DNA of 64,000 nt, taken from Rhinopithecus roxellana (taxonomy: Eukaryota; Chordata; Mammalia; Primates; Cercopithecidae). Position 1 is the first letter of the stretch, and each line of letters starts with the position of its first letter. Made by a program: the position numbers and the translations under genes. Where the stretch lies: the NCBI RefSeq assembly GCF_007565055.1, contig NC_044567.1, positions 50,678,260 through 50,742,259 of the forward strand, written 5' to 3'. This document shows, one piece after another, positions 47,338 to 61,007 of the stretch. The notes under the pieces are model-generated. The model saw only the letters and a program-made list of their open reading frames with translations. It was not told the DNA's origin and searched no databases.

Positions 47338-47533
47338 TAGGGTTCTCAACCTCAGCACTCTTGAGACTTTGTTGTGGGGGAATGTCTTATGCCTTGTAGG
47401 ATACTTAGCTCATCCCTGGCCTCTACCCACTAGATGCCAGTAGCATCCCCGGTTGTGACAGCCAAAAATGTTTCCAAGATGTTGCCATATGTCAGTGAGT
47501 AGAGGAGCATAATTGCCCATAGTTGGGAACCAC
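47338..47533 (-). mobile_element. MER20 hAT DNA transposon relic, reverse
   Basis: Reverse complement of MER20: ggttctcaacctcagcactctt, tttgttgtgggggaatgtc, cattgtaggat-like cttgtaggatacttag, ctggcctctacccactagatgccagtagc, ggttgtgacagccaaaaatg and gttgggaaccac. Confidence 0.9.
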
Positions 47534-47538
47534 CTCAA

Positions 47539-47561
47539 TTGGTGGTTTTTTAAACCACCAA
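47539..47561. other. Perfect 10-bp hairpin
   Basis: TTGGTGGTTT, a three-base loop and AAACCACCAA, directly after the MER20 terminus. Confidence 0.85.
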
Positions 47562-47584
47562 ACTCAAATTGGTCTTTTAGGAAC

Positions 47585-47682
47585 CTCAGTCTGTTTATCT
47601 CCCAAATGGAATAACCCCTGTTCTGTTCAGTTCATAGAGTAATTGAAAAGAACCAAACAAATGAGAAGTCTTATTGCTGTTT
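47585..47682 (+). repeat. MIR SINE fragment
   Basis: Contains gaacctcagtctgtttatctcc, aaatggaataacccc and tcatagagtaattgaaaag. Confidence 0.6.
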
Positions 47683-47684
47683 CC

Positions 47685-48195
47685 ATGACCAGGGCAAGAG
47701 TGCCTGCAACTCCCAAGGCTCAGAAGAAAGGCAAACAAGGGATTGGATGAAAGGGACCGTTCCGTTCAGCCTGTACTCAGTGACTCAGGCCTGCACTGCT
47801 TCACTTGGACCAAATCATCTCAACTTGTCTTCTGCATGTCAGACAGAGAGGATGCTAGACAGCCAGCAGGCTGTGCAAGCACAGAGAGGGGCCCAGCATC
47901 TATCCATCATCAAGTAAGGCTGTTTTTTATTAAGGAGAACAAGGAGAGCTCATCTTCCTTCCAGGAGAGCAATGAAGCCTTTTACCAAAGCAGTTCACTC
48001 CTTCTTGAATCTTTTAGACATGTGAAGCTGTGAAAATCAATGGTACAAGATGTTTTCTTTGTGGCAGGCATACATGAGCTAAATCTTCACCACTGGCTTC
48101 AGGATCACCTATGCCTCCTTTCCGGTGGCGATCAGAGGCTGTTGACCACCGACTTCAGGTCCTCTCTGTGGGGTGAGATGGCAGGAGAAAGCTGG
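47685..48195. other. Unique sequence, no gene seen
   Basis: No repeat or exon recognised; a 96-codon open frame (47743-48033) has no domain. Confidence 0.4.
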
Positions 48196-48199
48196 TGCC

Positions 48200-48440
48200 T
48201 CTGAGCACCAATTATGTGAAGGCACTATGACAGATTTTAAATGTGTAAAAGATTTTACACGATCTTAATCCACATGTAAGTCCCATCTACACTTAATAGT
48301 TTTGAACTTACAGCCTAGAAACCAAAATATTACAAAGTTAGGTGACTTTTGTGAGGAGTTAAGTGAGGAGTCAGCATTTGAGCTGAGGGCTGTCTAATTG
48401 CAAAGCCATCTTTCTTTCCCTGCGCCTTGCTACCTCCTGA
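48200..48440 (-). repeat. MIR SINE, diverged
   Basis: Contains gagcaccaattatgtgaaggcac, cacgatcttaatccacatg, gtgaggagtcagcatttgagctgagg and aagccatctttctttccc. Confidence 0.6.
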
Positions 48441-48444
48441 TGAG

Positions 48445-49435
48445 GACACTGTTTCTCCAAAGAAGAGAAACAATTTCTCCAAGTTCATACAGATCTTCAA
48501 TGGATACTCAAAGGGGCTCACATTACAAATTGTCTTTCCCATTGGCTCAGACGAGGTTCTGAGAACTTGGAGAGGGCCGGTGAGCAAGATGGTTAAATAA
48601 ATGGGCCACCACCTCCATGATGCCATTCTGTGGGGCTACTTTTTACTCCAGAATACAATACCAATACAAGCACTGCCTGAGAGCTCCTCACCCTATTGTC
48701 ATCCCTGATACAGGAGTTCACCCTAAAGTCTTTCTCCCCCATCCCAGACAGTTAAAAGCTATGAGCCTTTCCTCACAGGCATGTACAGTCTCACCCACAC
48801 AAGTGAGCTGTGTACAATTTTGGAAACGTTCTGTGACCCCAACTTAAAACACTTCCCCCACACACAAAGTTAACACTTCAGTTACAAGGAGAAGATTGAG
48901 CAGAGATTCTTTTACATCCCAGAGCAGCACCAAGACTTTTATTAGATACCCCGGAATGTATCTACATCCTAAGGAGGGAGAGGGGAGGTGGGGATGGTGG
49001 TAGAGGACCTCTGTGTAGAGATTCCTTTTAGCAAAGAGTCTCAGCCATGGGGCAGAAACTCCTAGGAGAAAGGGCTCACCTGGCCTGGGGCAGGGGACTG
49101 ACTTTGGAGTGAACAGCAATTGTGCCAGGCACAGTGCTGAGCACACATGCATTGATTCATTTTTATTTGGCTTGGAGACAACAGTGCCAAAGGAGTTCAC
49201 AAAGAAACTGCAAGAAATCTATATCTCCATCTGTAAAGTGAGAATGTGACCTGGACCATCTCTAAGTGACAATCCCAGTTCTGTAAGGATGATCTCTAAG
49301 TGTCATCAAGATCGTGTAAGAGTCAGGGGTGGCCCATTAACAACAGCAGTGGTCTTCTGCGGTTTCCTCTGAGGCAAGTTGAAAGTTCAAATGGATTTAA
49401 TATCAGCATGAAAGATCAAGGTGGGAGGATAAGAA
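48445..49435. other. Unique sequence with weak duplicates
   Basis: No gene seen. 'atctctaagtg' recurs at about 49258 and 49290, within a diverged ~35-bp tandem repeat. Confidence 0.4.
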
Positions 49436-49439
49436 GAAA

Positions 49440-49548
49440 TCTCTGACTAAGTTCTCCAAGGGCAGAACTCACCCACATCTGTATCCTGAGGGTCTAGCGC
49501 TGAGTTTGGTCTAGAGTTGATGTTCACTAAATGCTGGTTTGATAACTA
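49440..49548 (+). repeat. L2 3' end fragment
   Basis: Contains ttctccaagggcagaactcacc, catctgtatcctgagggtctagcgc, gttgatgttcactaaatgctgg. Confidence 0.7.
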
Positions 49549-49554
49549 AAAGGG

Positions 49555-49722
49555 CACATGTGGAGATAAGCATATTAGTAGCCAAGAGACCCAGATTCTG
49601 ATTCTAGCTGTACCACTAGGTAGATGCTTGACCTTGACACCTTAAGTTCTCTAGACCTCGGTTCCTCATCTCTAAACCTCCCTTGCAGGTCTCTACTTTA
49701 TGATTTTATGAGTTTATCTCTA
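49555..49722 (+). repeat. MIR SINE
   Basis: Contains agacccagattctgattctagctg, taccactaggtagatgcttgacc and tcggttcctcatctctaaa. Confidence 0.75.
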
Positions 49723-49724
49723 AA

Positions 49725-51045
49725 AAAGTTGATACATTTGCACGTCGAAGTTAAAAGTCTAAGATCTATGATTTGACAGCCATTCTGGCTAGAAGGGAAT
49801 GAACTCAACAAAAGTCTATTTTGGTGCAATACATCTTCTAATTGTAGATTGTCTGCCCCAGTAAACGTCTATTGTTTGGGAGATGGGGTGAGGAGGAGGC
49901 ACATTTCTTTGCTAGTTAATAGCCTAGCACCAACTCCAGCTGAATTTTGGAGGTAGAAGAGTGAGTCTGTGGGCTTCTGAACTGTAGGAATGCATGCATG
50001 TCAGTTTAGTGGGTGGCATGTCTACTTATATGCTGATGTTGTGCAGAGAGTATGCATGTGTATTGCTCATGTGTGCAGACCCTCAAGGTAAACATGTGTG
50101 GCATTTGCTGGATGTGCATGTGATTTCTTTATGTATCCATGTATGTGTATATCCATGTGCATGTTTATGTACATGGGCATACTGTGCAGCAATGTTTCTG
50201 TGCAGTGAACATATATATTTAGTATATGTGGACCTATGTGATGAATGTGCTTGCTTGGAACATGTGTATATTTGCATGTCTCTGTTCTGGCTATAATGGG
50301 GTCTGAGGATAATGCCCCAGGATTCCCTCAAAGTAGGGAACTGTGGGTGGGCGAAGCAGCTTCTCTACGGGAGCAAGAGCTACAGAAAGAGCAGAGTTGT
50401 TGCACATGTGTCTAAGCCGTGCCAACCTGCACATTTGGGTGGGTGGCCCCTGTGGATTGACTTAATGATGTGTGTGCACAGCTGAGTCAGCTGAGGCTGA
50501 GATCTGGGGACCTCTGTCACACAAGTTGCCAGCTCCCATTTGTCATCTGCCTTGGGACGAACTTTCCTTATGGGATTGTCCTTCCCTGTGGGTGGTGTGT
50601 GCTAGCTTGTGGTTATTAGTGTTTAAAAAGACATGTGCTGTCTCCAGGGCTGAGGGGGGGCGGTCTCTCCAGTTTTCTCTGGTTGCCAGGCATGAGCAGA
50701 AGTAGGAGGAACCTCTGATCCAGGCTCCTGCTGGGGGCACAACTGAGTTAGAAAATTAGACAGGCAGAGAGTGCTTTCCTTCTGAGATGGGGGCAGGGGA
50801 TGGAAGGGCAGCAGAAAGTCTGGCCAAAGGAGAGGCCTTTAGAGGTTTCCAATTGTGCAGGCCAAGTTGCTGGGGGAAGGTGGATGAGCTGACACAGGAG
50901 GGAGATGATGGGAAGCTGTGAGCTGCTCCTGCAGAAGTGACCATAATTGGATCTGTGCTGCAGCAGGAAAGAGCTGGAGCTAGCCAACTACAGACTGGAG
51001 ACCCTGCTCTGTCCCCTCAACTGAGTCTGTGATTTGAAGCAGTGC
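49725..51045. other. Unique sequence, TG-rich part, no gene
   Basis: 49990-50290 is rich in TGTG, ATGTG and TGCATG words without a fixed unit. The remainder is unique. Confidence 0.45.
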
Positions 51046-51049
51046 CTTG

Positions 51050-51235
51050 TGGTGGGGAAAGCATGGGCTTTGGTCACACAGAGTTGGATGTAATTCTTGG
51101 ATCTGCCACTGAATAACTGTATGATTACAGACAGGTGATTTTGCTTTCCCCAAGCCCCACTTAAATTCAGGGATAATAATATTATAAACCCCATATGGGT
51201 GTTTTTCAGGATGAAATTAATTCATTCTGCAAAAT
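51050..51235 (+). repeat. MIR SINE
   Basis: Contains agcatgggctttggtcacac, ttcttggatctgccactgaataact, gggataataatattataaacc and catatgggtgtttttcagg. Confidence 0.8.
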
Positions 51236-51367
51236 GACTATAATTTTACACAGTTATGAGGGTAATTTTTTGGTGGAGAAGTCCCGAGATGCATTATTCA
51301 CTGGCAAACTATAGATAGATGGAGTGAAAAATCTCAGTGTATCCACCTAGGGGCTTGACTGGACTGA

Positions 51368-51452
51368 GATGATGATGCTGATGATGGGGATGATGATGGT
51401 GATGATGATGGTGATGATGATGGTGATGATGATGGTGATGATAATGATGATG
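51368..51452 (+). repeat. (GAT)n with GGT interruptions
   Basis: GATGATGATGGT 12-bp units, about four in a row from 51390, with imperfect flanks. Confidence 0.95.
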
Positions 51453-51749
51453 GGGGCAGGTTGAGGGTGGTGCTGTGTGTTTCCTCATGCATTCTCAGGA
51501 TTGTGCTCCCTTCTCAGTTACTTGACCTAAGGGAAGAGATGAAGTCTGGATCCCCACATCTCTTGGACATAACTCAGAATGGCCAACTCTACCAACTCCT
51601 TATGAGACAGGAGGAGCCAAGATGTGGCTCAGATAATAGTTGATTCATTTTGTGCAATCCAACCCAATAGTTGTTGATGCTGGTGGTGTGCCTGGATATT
51701 AAGAGATTAAAAAATGATAAGGTCCTTACTCCTGAGAAGTTCACAATTT

Positions 51750-51826
51750 AAAAGGAGAAAAGAAGAGGAGCAAGGAAGAAGGGGGAGAGAGGCAGGGAGG
51801 GAGAAGGAGGAAGAGAGAAAAAAGTA
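51750..51826 (+). repeat. Polypurine tract
   Basis: About 77 bp of almost only A and G with two C interruptions (gagcaagg and aggcaggg). This is triplex-prone composition. Confidence 0.9.
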
Positions 51827-51894
51827 AGCAATGAACCGTATGCATTACATTATGATACGGCAATAGAAGAGTGTACACAAGACACTGTACACAC

Positions 51895-52115
51895 AGAGGT
51901 CAGGAACAGGGACTCTGAAGTCTGGCCTACCACTTACCAGTTGAGTGGCTTGGAGCTGGTTAATTAATCTTTCTGTCTCTTAGTTTTGTCATCTGTACAA
52001 TAGGAAAAAGCATCAGTATCAATTTCATGAGGTCATTGTGAGACCTTAAAAATGTGGAAAGCATTTAGAACAGTGCCTGACATACAGACAACTTACAGTG
52101 TTTGTTGTTACAGTA
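51895..52115 (+). repeat. MIR SINE, seed of the array
   Basis: Near full length: gggactctgaagtctggcc, ccacttaccagttgagtgg, gtctcttagttttgtcatctg, atttcatgaggtcattgtgag, gcatttagaacagtgcctgacatac and a tail gtgtttgttgtta. The trinucleotide array starts directly after that tail. Confidence 0.85.
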
Positions 52116-52126
52116 AAAGTCGTATG

Positions 52127-52432
52127 GTAGCAGTAGCAGTGCTAGTGGTGGTGGTGGTAGCAGTAGTATCAGTAGCAATAGTAGTACTAGCAATGAGGAT
52201 GGTAGTAGTAGTAATAGTATTACCAGTAGTGGTCGTGGTGGCCATAGTAATAGTCTTATCAGTAGTAGTGGTGGTGGTAGTAGTGGTAGTAATAGTATTG
52301 TCAGGAGTAGTGATAATGGTGGTAGTAGTAGTAATAGTATTATCATTAGTGGTGATAATAGTGGTAGCAGTTAGTAATAGTATTATTAGTAGTGGTGATA
52401 ATGGTGGTAGTGGTAGTAGCAATAGTATTATC

Positions 52433-52463
<31 letters not shown>

Positions 52464-52870
52464 ATAGTTTTATCAGTAGTAGTGGTAGTGGTGGTAGTAG
52501 TAGTAATAGTATTATCAGTAGTAGTGGTGTTGGTGTTAGCAGTAGTAATAGCATTACCAGTAGTAGTGGTGGTGGTGGTAGTAGTAGTAATAGTATTATC
52601 AGTAGTAGTGGTGGTGGTGGTAGTAGTAGTAATAGTATTATCAGTAGTAGTGGTAGTGGTGGTAGTAGTAGTAATAGTATTATCAGTAGTAGTGGTGTTG
52701 GTGTTAGCAGTAGTAATAGCATTACCAGTAGTAGTGGTGGTGGTGGTAGTAGTAGTAATAGTATTATCATTAGTGGTGATAATGGTGGTAGCAGTATTAA
52801 TAGTATTATCAGTAGTAGTGGTGGTGGCAGTAGTAGTAGTAACAGGAGCAGCATCAGTAGAAGTGGTGGT
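52127..52870 (+). repeat. 0.74-kb GTA/GGT trinucleotide array with 42-bp and 168-bp order
   Basis: Built of AGT, GGT, AAT and ATC-type triplets. From about 52430 it is organised as 42-bp units (a TCAGTAGTAGTGG start, then GGT/AGT runs and AATAGTATTA). Four units form a 168-bp block, and 52473-52600 is identical to 52641-52768. Because it is triplet-based it leaves long stop-free frames on both strands, which are not genes. Confidence 0.97.
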
Positions 52871-52874
52871 GCTG

Positions 52875-53865
52875 TTGGTTGTAGCATCCTAAGAAGAAGC
52901 AGCTCAGAGGAAGTGGGAATTGTTTCTACCCGGAGGGTTAGCATAAGCTAGAGAGGGTGTGCTCTTTGAGTTATGCCAGAGGAATGGTGAGTGTCAGTTG
53001 GTGTGTTGAACAAACAGGCTAGAGCATTCATTCCGAGCAGAGGTCATAGCACTGACCAAGTCCTAGAGACCTGAGAGACCATGACAGGTAGTTCAGGGAC
53101 CTGCGATCAATCATGATGCTTACAGATGGGGGTATATGGGATGGGAGGAACTAGAAGGTGAAGCTGAAAGGGTGGCCAGGGGTTGGGTCTGTGGGTGATC
53201 TACTGAGGAGTGTGGGCTTGTCTTGTAGTCATGGAGGAGCCATCCTGGGCTTTATTTGGAGTGTGGCACCCCAGGGGATCCCACCTAAGGAGTATAGAAG
53301 GAGCTTGCCTCCAGCGGCCAGGAGCTCAGGCATACCGGGGGATTAAGGAGGGTGCTCATTGCTCTCTGCTGTTCTCAGTTGCTCCTTGGTAGCCCTAAAA
53401 TTGAAGGGCCTTACCCCAACCCCACTCTCACTCCAGCCAAACCAACTCTAGTTCCCCATGCCCTTGGTCCCTTTCTGCTGCTGGTCAACCAGTGCTATCT
53501 CAGACATGATGTATCTTGACTAGAACTCTCAACCCTGTAGGTCAAAATTCCCTAAGAATAGAATTAAAAGTTCTGGGTGTAGGAATAGTTCTCAGTGTCA
53601 CAGAGTAGAATTTACAGAAGGGGAAACTGAGAAGGAGAAGAGCAGGTAAAAGGCAAGGTGAGAGATGATGGGACTCCAGGACCAGAGAGCAGAACATCCT
53701 GCTCTATCTTTTCCTCTGTTATAGGCTCCACCCCCAATTCAGCCAGTCAGCCTCAACACCTGGACCCCTTTCCGCTCAGGATAAAGGGAAGAGAAGAAGA
53801 AAAAAACAAAAGAAAGTGAGAAGCCTAGGCTCAGAGGTCTCTGGGGCCACTTGTGAGATTCAGAT
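52875..53865. other. Unique or ancient sequence, no gene seen
   Basis: 52960-53110 contains old-repeat wording (gagcattcattccgagcagagg, gaccatgacaggtag). No exon recognised. Confidence 0.4.
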
Positions 53866-53869
53866 GAAC

Positions 53870-54190
53870 CTTTACTACCATTAAATCCAAACTCTTATTT
53901 TACAGATGCAAACGTCAAAGCTCAGAGAGGGGCGTGAACTGTTCGAGGCACTGAGGTATCATCTTAAGAGAGGAGTCAACAGGCTTAGAGACCTGCCTTA
54001 GGTCAGTTGGTTAATCCAGGACAGAGCTGGGATTCAAACTGACAATAATCTATCCTCGACATATCTCCTTGAGACCTTATATTTTGTAGATCCAGAAACT
54101 TCCCTTCATGTAGGAAAAGTAACTAATTCAAAATTCCATAGTAAATCAGGGAAAAGCTACAAATATCTGGGATTCTGATTCCCGACACAG
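53870..54190 (-). repeat. MIR SINE fragments, one or two
   Basis: Contains actcttattttacagatgcaaac, aggtcagttggttaatccagg, acagagctgggattcaaac, then a second diverged series from about 54085 (agatccagaaacttccc, gggattctgattccc). Confidence 0.65.
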
Positions 54191-54494
54191 GACAAGGACC
54201 AAGACCTGTAATGAGCAGACGCCTGTTCACGGTCAGGATCTTCCACAGCAAATCTCTGGCCAGCTCCTCAGGCTTGCAGCCTGGGTTCTAAGTGGGAGGT
54301 CAAGAGGACCTCAAGTAACATCTTGCAGTAAGTTCTTCCGGGAGAACTCTGAGTTTCTAGTCCTCCCTAGAATTCTCACAGGCAGATGGAGACCCTCCTC
54401 TGTCTCTCCCTAGGGTCATCTTCCACTCTGGGCCAATTGCTCACCCCAGCCTCTACCCTGTTTCTGCCTCATCCTTAGGTCACCTACCCAGAGG

Positions 54495-54642
54495 TAGGCA
54501 CTGGGTCACAGCCTTTGCGTATGCTAATTTATACAGCCAACCTATGAGGGAGGTAAAACAAACCTCACTCTACAGCCAGAGAAGAACAGCGAGTAATGCC
54601 TGAAATTCCAACTCCCATGATACCAAAGCCCTCTCTCTATAC
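54495..54642 (-). repeat. MIR SINE
   Basis: Contains gtatgctaatttatacagcc, aacctatgagggaggtaaaac and cagccagagaagaacag. Confidence 0.65.
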
Positions 54643-54644
54643 TC

Positions 54645-55105
54645 CCCAGCATGGCTGCCCTGCAGGATCCAGCCTGGTGACTGCAAAGAAATGGCTAATG
54701 AAGGGCTCTGTGCTGTCAGCCTGGGAGCGATTCCCTCTGTGCTCTCAACTACAGAAATGAATTTTGTTTAGTTCAAAGATCTCATTAACGCTGGGGTTAG
54801 TGGGAGCAGCTTCACAACTGATTCATCTTCAGGAATCAAAGACAGCCTGAGTCCCTGTGAGCAGTCAGGAGCCGAGTTGCTCAGCGGGACATCTCTGCTG
54901 CTCTCTGTTACCTCCCAGGTACTACTGATGGCCTGCAGCCAGAGCTAGAGGCCTCAGGTGCCTTTCTCAGAGGACTGGATCATGGGAGAGCAGAGCTCTG
55001 CACTTGAGGCTTTTGGGAGTCCTCTGGGAATCTCCAGGGGCAACATATATGCATTGATCTCACCCAGGTTCTCACTTCTAGACAGGTTGTTGAAGGTAGT
55101 GCAAC
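54645..55105. promoter_or_regulatory. Candidate conserved non-coding element
   Basis: 54690-54870 is repeat-free and has a TCF/LEF-like TTCAAAG at 54772-54778 next to a homeodomain-like CATTAACG, plus ggctaatgaagg. This is a guess from composition only. Confidence 0.25.
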
Positions 55106-55109
55106 CACT

Positions 55110-55265
55110 GAACCATGCCAGGCACAAGAAGGCAGATGTGTACTGTGGTTGTAGGGAGACCTGGTTCTGTCATTAACTGTGTGTGTGACCTTTGAGTCCC
55201 TACTCAGCCACATGAGTGGATTGACTCAGAAATTCCTCAAGGTCCCTTCAAGATTTGATATTGAC
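55110..55265 (+). repeat. MIR SINE
   Basis: Contains ggagacctggttctgtcattaact, gtgtgtgacctttgagtccc, gaaattcctcaaggtccct. Confidence 0.7.
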
Positions 55266-55404
55266 ATGGCTCAGACTGTCCAGGAACAGAAACTGTCATT
55301 GGAAAGATAAACCATATTCATTCATGTAATTAGTATCTACTGAGTATGTACTACATGCCGTTCATTATGCCAAGTGCTAGGGCTGTTTAAGACTGTGTCC
55401 ACAC

Positions 55405-56894
55405 CTCTTCAAGGAGAACTACAAACCACTTATCAATGAAATAAAAGAGGACACAAACAAATGGAAGAACATTTCATGCTCATGGATAGGAAGAATCAAT
55501 ATCATGAAAATGGCCATACCGCCCAAGGTAATTTATAGATTCAATGCCATCCCCATTAAGCTACCAATGACTTTCTTCACAGAATTGGAAAAAACTACTT
55601 TAAAGTTCATACGGAACCAAAAAAGAGCCCACATTGCCAAGACAATCCTAAGCCAAAAGAACAAAGCTGGAGGCATCACGCTACCTGACTTCAAACTATA
55701 CTACAAGGCTACAGTAACCAAAACAGCATGGTACTGGTACCAAATCAGAGATATAGAACAATGGAACAGAACAGAGCCCTCAGAAATAATAACACACATC
55801 TACAACCATCTGATCTTTGACAAACCTGACAAAAACAAGAAATGAGGAAAGGATTCCCTATTTAATAAATGGTGCTGGGAAAACTGGCTAGCCATATGTA
55901 GAAAGTTGAAACTGGATCCCTTCCTTACATCTTATACGAAAATTAATTCAAGATGTATTAGAGACTTAAATGTTAGACCTAAAACCATAAAAACCCTAGA
56001 AGAAAACCTAGGCAATATCATTCAGGACATAGGCGTGGGCAAGGACTTCATGTCTAAAACACCAAAAGCAATGGCAATAAAAGCCAAAATTGACAAATGT
56101 GATCTAATTAAACCAAAGAGCTTCTGCACAGCAAAAGAAACTACCATCAGAGTGAACAGGCAACCTAAAGAATGGGAGAAAAGTTTTGCAATCTACTCAT
56201 CTGACAAAGGGCTAATATCCATAAACTACAAAGAACTCAAACAAATTTACAAGAAAAAGACAAACAACCCCATCAAAAAGTGGGCAAAAGATATGAACAG
56301 ACACTTCTCAAAAGAAGACATTTATGCAGCCAACAGACACATGAAAAAATGCTCATCATCACTTGCCATCAGAGAAATGCAAATCGAAACCACAATGACA
56401 TACCATCTCACACCAGTTAGAACGGCAATCATTAAAAAGTCAGGAAACAACAGGTATTGGAAAGGATGTGGAGAAATAGGAACACTTTTACACTGTTGCT
56501 AGGACTGTAAACTAGTTCAACCATTGTGGAAGACCATGTGGCGATTCCTCAAGGATCTAGAACTAGAAATACCATTTGACCCAGCGATCCCATTACTGGT
56601 ATATACCAAAGGGATTATAAATCATGCTACTATAAAGACACATGCACATGTATGTTTATTGCGGCACTATTCACAATAGCAAAGACTTGGAACCAACTCA
56701 AATGTCCATCAGTGACAGACTGGATTAAGAAAATGTGGCACATATACACCATGGAATACTATGCAGCCACAAAAAAGGATGAGTTCACGTTCTTTGTAGG
56801 GACATGGATGCAGCTGGAAACCATCATTCTTAGCAAACTATCACAAGAACAGAAAACCAAACACTGCCTGTTCTCACTCATAGGTGGGAATTGA
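55405..56894 (+). pseudogene. L1 ORF2 C-terminal part, broken
   Basis: This is the final ~495 codons of the ~1275-codon L1 ORF2, which normally encodes endonuclease, reverse transcriptase and a cysteine-rich end. Open parts are 55504-55845 (113 residues, with [14 protein letters not shown] and [19 protein letters not shown]) and 55906-56502 (198 residues, with [15 protein letters not shown] and [19 protein letters not shown]), in the same frame. A TGA at 55843 separates them. A TAG at 56500, where the family has tryptophan, and a net one-base loss near 56590-56610 break the rest. The end reads in another frame (56652-56894) to the native C-terminus LIGGN. The catalytic reverse transcriptase core is absent. 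Confidence 0.96.
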
Positions 56895-57131
56895 ACAATG
56901 AGAACATTTGGACACAGGAAGGGTAACATCACACACTGGGGCCTGTCGTGGGGTGGAGGGAGGAGGGATAGCATTAGGAGGTATACCTAATGTAAATGAT
57001 GAGTTGATGGGTGCAGCACACCAACATGGCACATGTATACATATGTAACAAACCTGTACGTTGTGCACATGTACCCTAGAAGTTAAAGTGTAATAAAAAA
57101 TAAAAACAAACAGACAAGCAAACAAGAAAAC
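55405..57131 (+). mobile_element. 5'-truncated L1PA insertion, 1.73 kb
   Basis: Starts inside ORF2 at ctcttcaaggagaactacaaacc and runs through the ORF2 stop at 56894 and the 3' untranslated region (gcctgtcgtggggtggagg, cctaatgtaaatgatgag, catgtaccctagaagtt) to an A-rich tail. AGACTGTGTCCACAC flanks it at 55390-55404 and 57132-57146, a perfect 15-bp target duplication. It is too short and too damaged to move itself. Confidence 0.98.
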
Positions 57132-57146
57132 AGACTGTGTCCACAC

Positions 57147-57698
<552 letters not shown>

Positions 57699-57859
57699 TT
57701 ACTGTCCAAGTAAGAAACCCAAGCTCAATCAGAGGTTAAGCAGCTTGTCCAGCATCACACTGGGAGCAACCAACAGATCTTATGCGTAGAATGAGATCCC
57801 TGTTGGCTGGGGCTGCAGGAAAGACCTCCTGAAGGTAGAGTGAGTGGAGAAGGTATTGA

Positions 57860-58231
<372 letters not shown>

Positions 58232-58289
58232 AGCCTTTTTAATATGCCATATGTTTCTCACATAGCCTAAGAAGGACTTGCGGACAGCA

Positions 58290-58480
58290 GCTTGGGGTAG
58301 TGTCATCTGAATCTTGGCTCTGTCACCTACCAGATGGGTGGCTCTGAAGAAGGCTAAGCCATGGTTTCCTCATTTTTAGCATGGAGATTATGGTGCCTAC
58401 ATTCTAGATTTTTGTAAGAATAAAACGAGATAAGGCAGGCATAGTACCAGGCATAATTCCTGCTCAATAAATGGAAGGGC
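58290..58480 (+). repeat. MIR SINE
   Basis: Contains tgaatcttggctctgtcacctacc, catggtttcctcatttttagc, gtaagaataaaacgagataagg and taccaggcataattcctgctcaat. Confidence 0.8.
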
Positions 58481-58484
58481 TTCA

Positions 58485-59955
<1,471 letters not shown>

Positions 59956-59956
59956 T

Positions 59957-60130
59957 TTATATGGTACTTTTCAGCTTTCAGAGCAGTTTCAAATATATTC
60001 CTTAATTTTGAAATTCATGGTAACCCTTTAATAGAAGCAGCTCAAAGGCTATTAATCCCATTCTAAACACGAGGAGACTGAGGCTTGCTGAGGTTTATAC
60101 ATCTAATAACTAAGAATTTCATTTGTGTTA
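59957..60130 (-). repeat. MIR3-like SINE
   Basis: Contains catttatatggtacttttcagc, ttcagagcagtttcaaatat and gaggagactgaggcttgctgagg. Confidence 0.65.
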
Positions 60131-60131
60131 G

Positions 60132-61005
60132 AAGTATAGAGAGTATGATATAATTTTTATCAGAGCTTTATGTAATGCATTACATTTTCTTTATGTCTGA
60201 CACCAGCCCAGAAACTTTGAGCAGCCTACCTCTTTTCTTCCCATCCTTTCTGCCTCTTAGAGGAAGGTGAAAAGGCTAACACTGATTGAATTAAAGTAAT
60301 AATTTTCCACAGTTGTGTTGGTTTGCTTTCCACTACTGCTTAACTGTATAGGAAAGTTCTGTGTGCCTTCATCCAAGTACCTCTATGGTCAGACATGATG
60401 TCTTGCTACAATAGACGAAAAATATCCCTGCACAGAGAACTTTACTGACAATTCCCGCTTACTCAGTTTCAAGCAATGGCAAAAGCAAGTGGGAGCAGGT
60501 GGGAGACCATAGCAAATACAAAGTGGTATTTAACTCCCTGCACATACCAACATGTCTCCACCTTTCTGGTCCCTCCTGCATCAGGCAACCCCTTAAGCTC
60601 GATGCTTGAGCTGCACCACGATGCTGTCTGCTCTCTGAACAAACTTCACAGGTCACATCTTCTACCAGTGCTCAAGGTTGTCCTTCACCCAGTATCCTGT
60701 TCCTGTATTCTCTGCATTGCAAGAGCAAGAGGCGCCATCCTTCAACATCCAGCTAACATGCAGCCTCTTTGGTAGCTGAGTCAGACTCACCATCCTCTGA
60801 GTTTTCCAAACATTTTGCAAAACCTTCTTTTAATATTTGTAACACACTATAATCAGATTTAGCTTTGTTTCAAGACTGAATGTTCAGGACCAGAGAATAG
60901 TCAGTTCCATTTAGTCCTCACAAAATCATCGTAGATAAAGATTATTTATTTACTTCTTTATTTTTCATATTCGCTTGGAATTTATGTCCCTGTTTTTCCT
61001 TTTGA
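60132..61005. other. Unique sequence, no gene seen
   Basis: The end (cctcacaaaatcatcgtagat, about 60915-60945) may be the first part of a MIR that resumes after the L1 piece, at about 61130. Confidence 0.4.
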
Positions 61006-61007
61006 AA

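Noticed and set aside
52052..52951. 299-codon open frame (and a 278-codon one on the other strand) rich in Ser/Gly or Leu/Pro
   Set aside because: Both are artefacts of a triplet array with no stop triplets. Overlapping open frames on both strands and low complexity are not gene evidence.
55504..56894. Possible functional reverse transcriptase gene
   Set aside because: It is the C-terminal part of L1 ORF2 only, with stops and a frameshift, inside a 5'-truncated insertion bounded by a target duplication.
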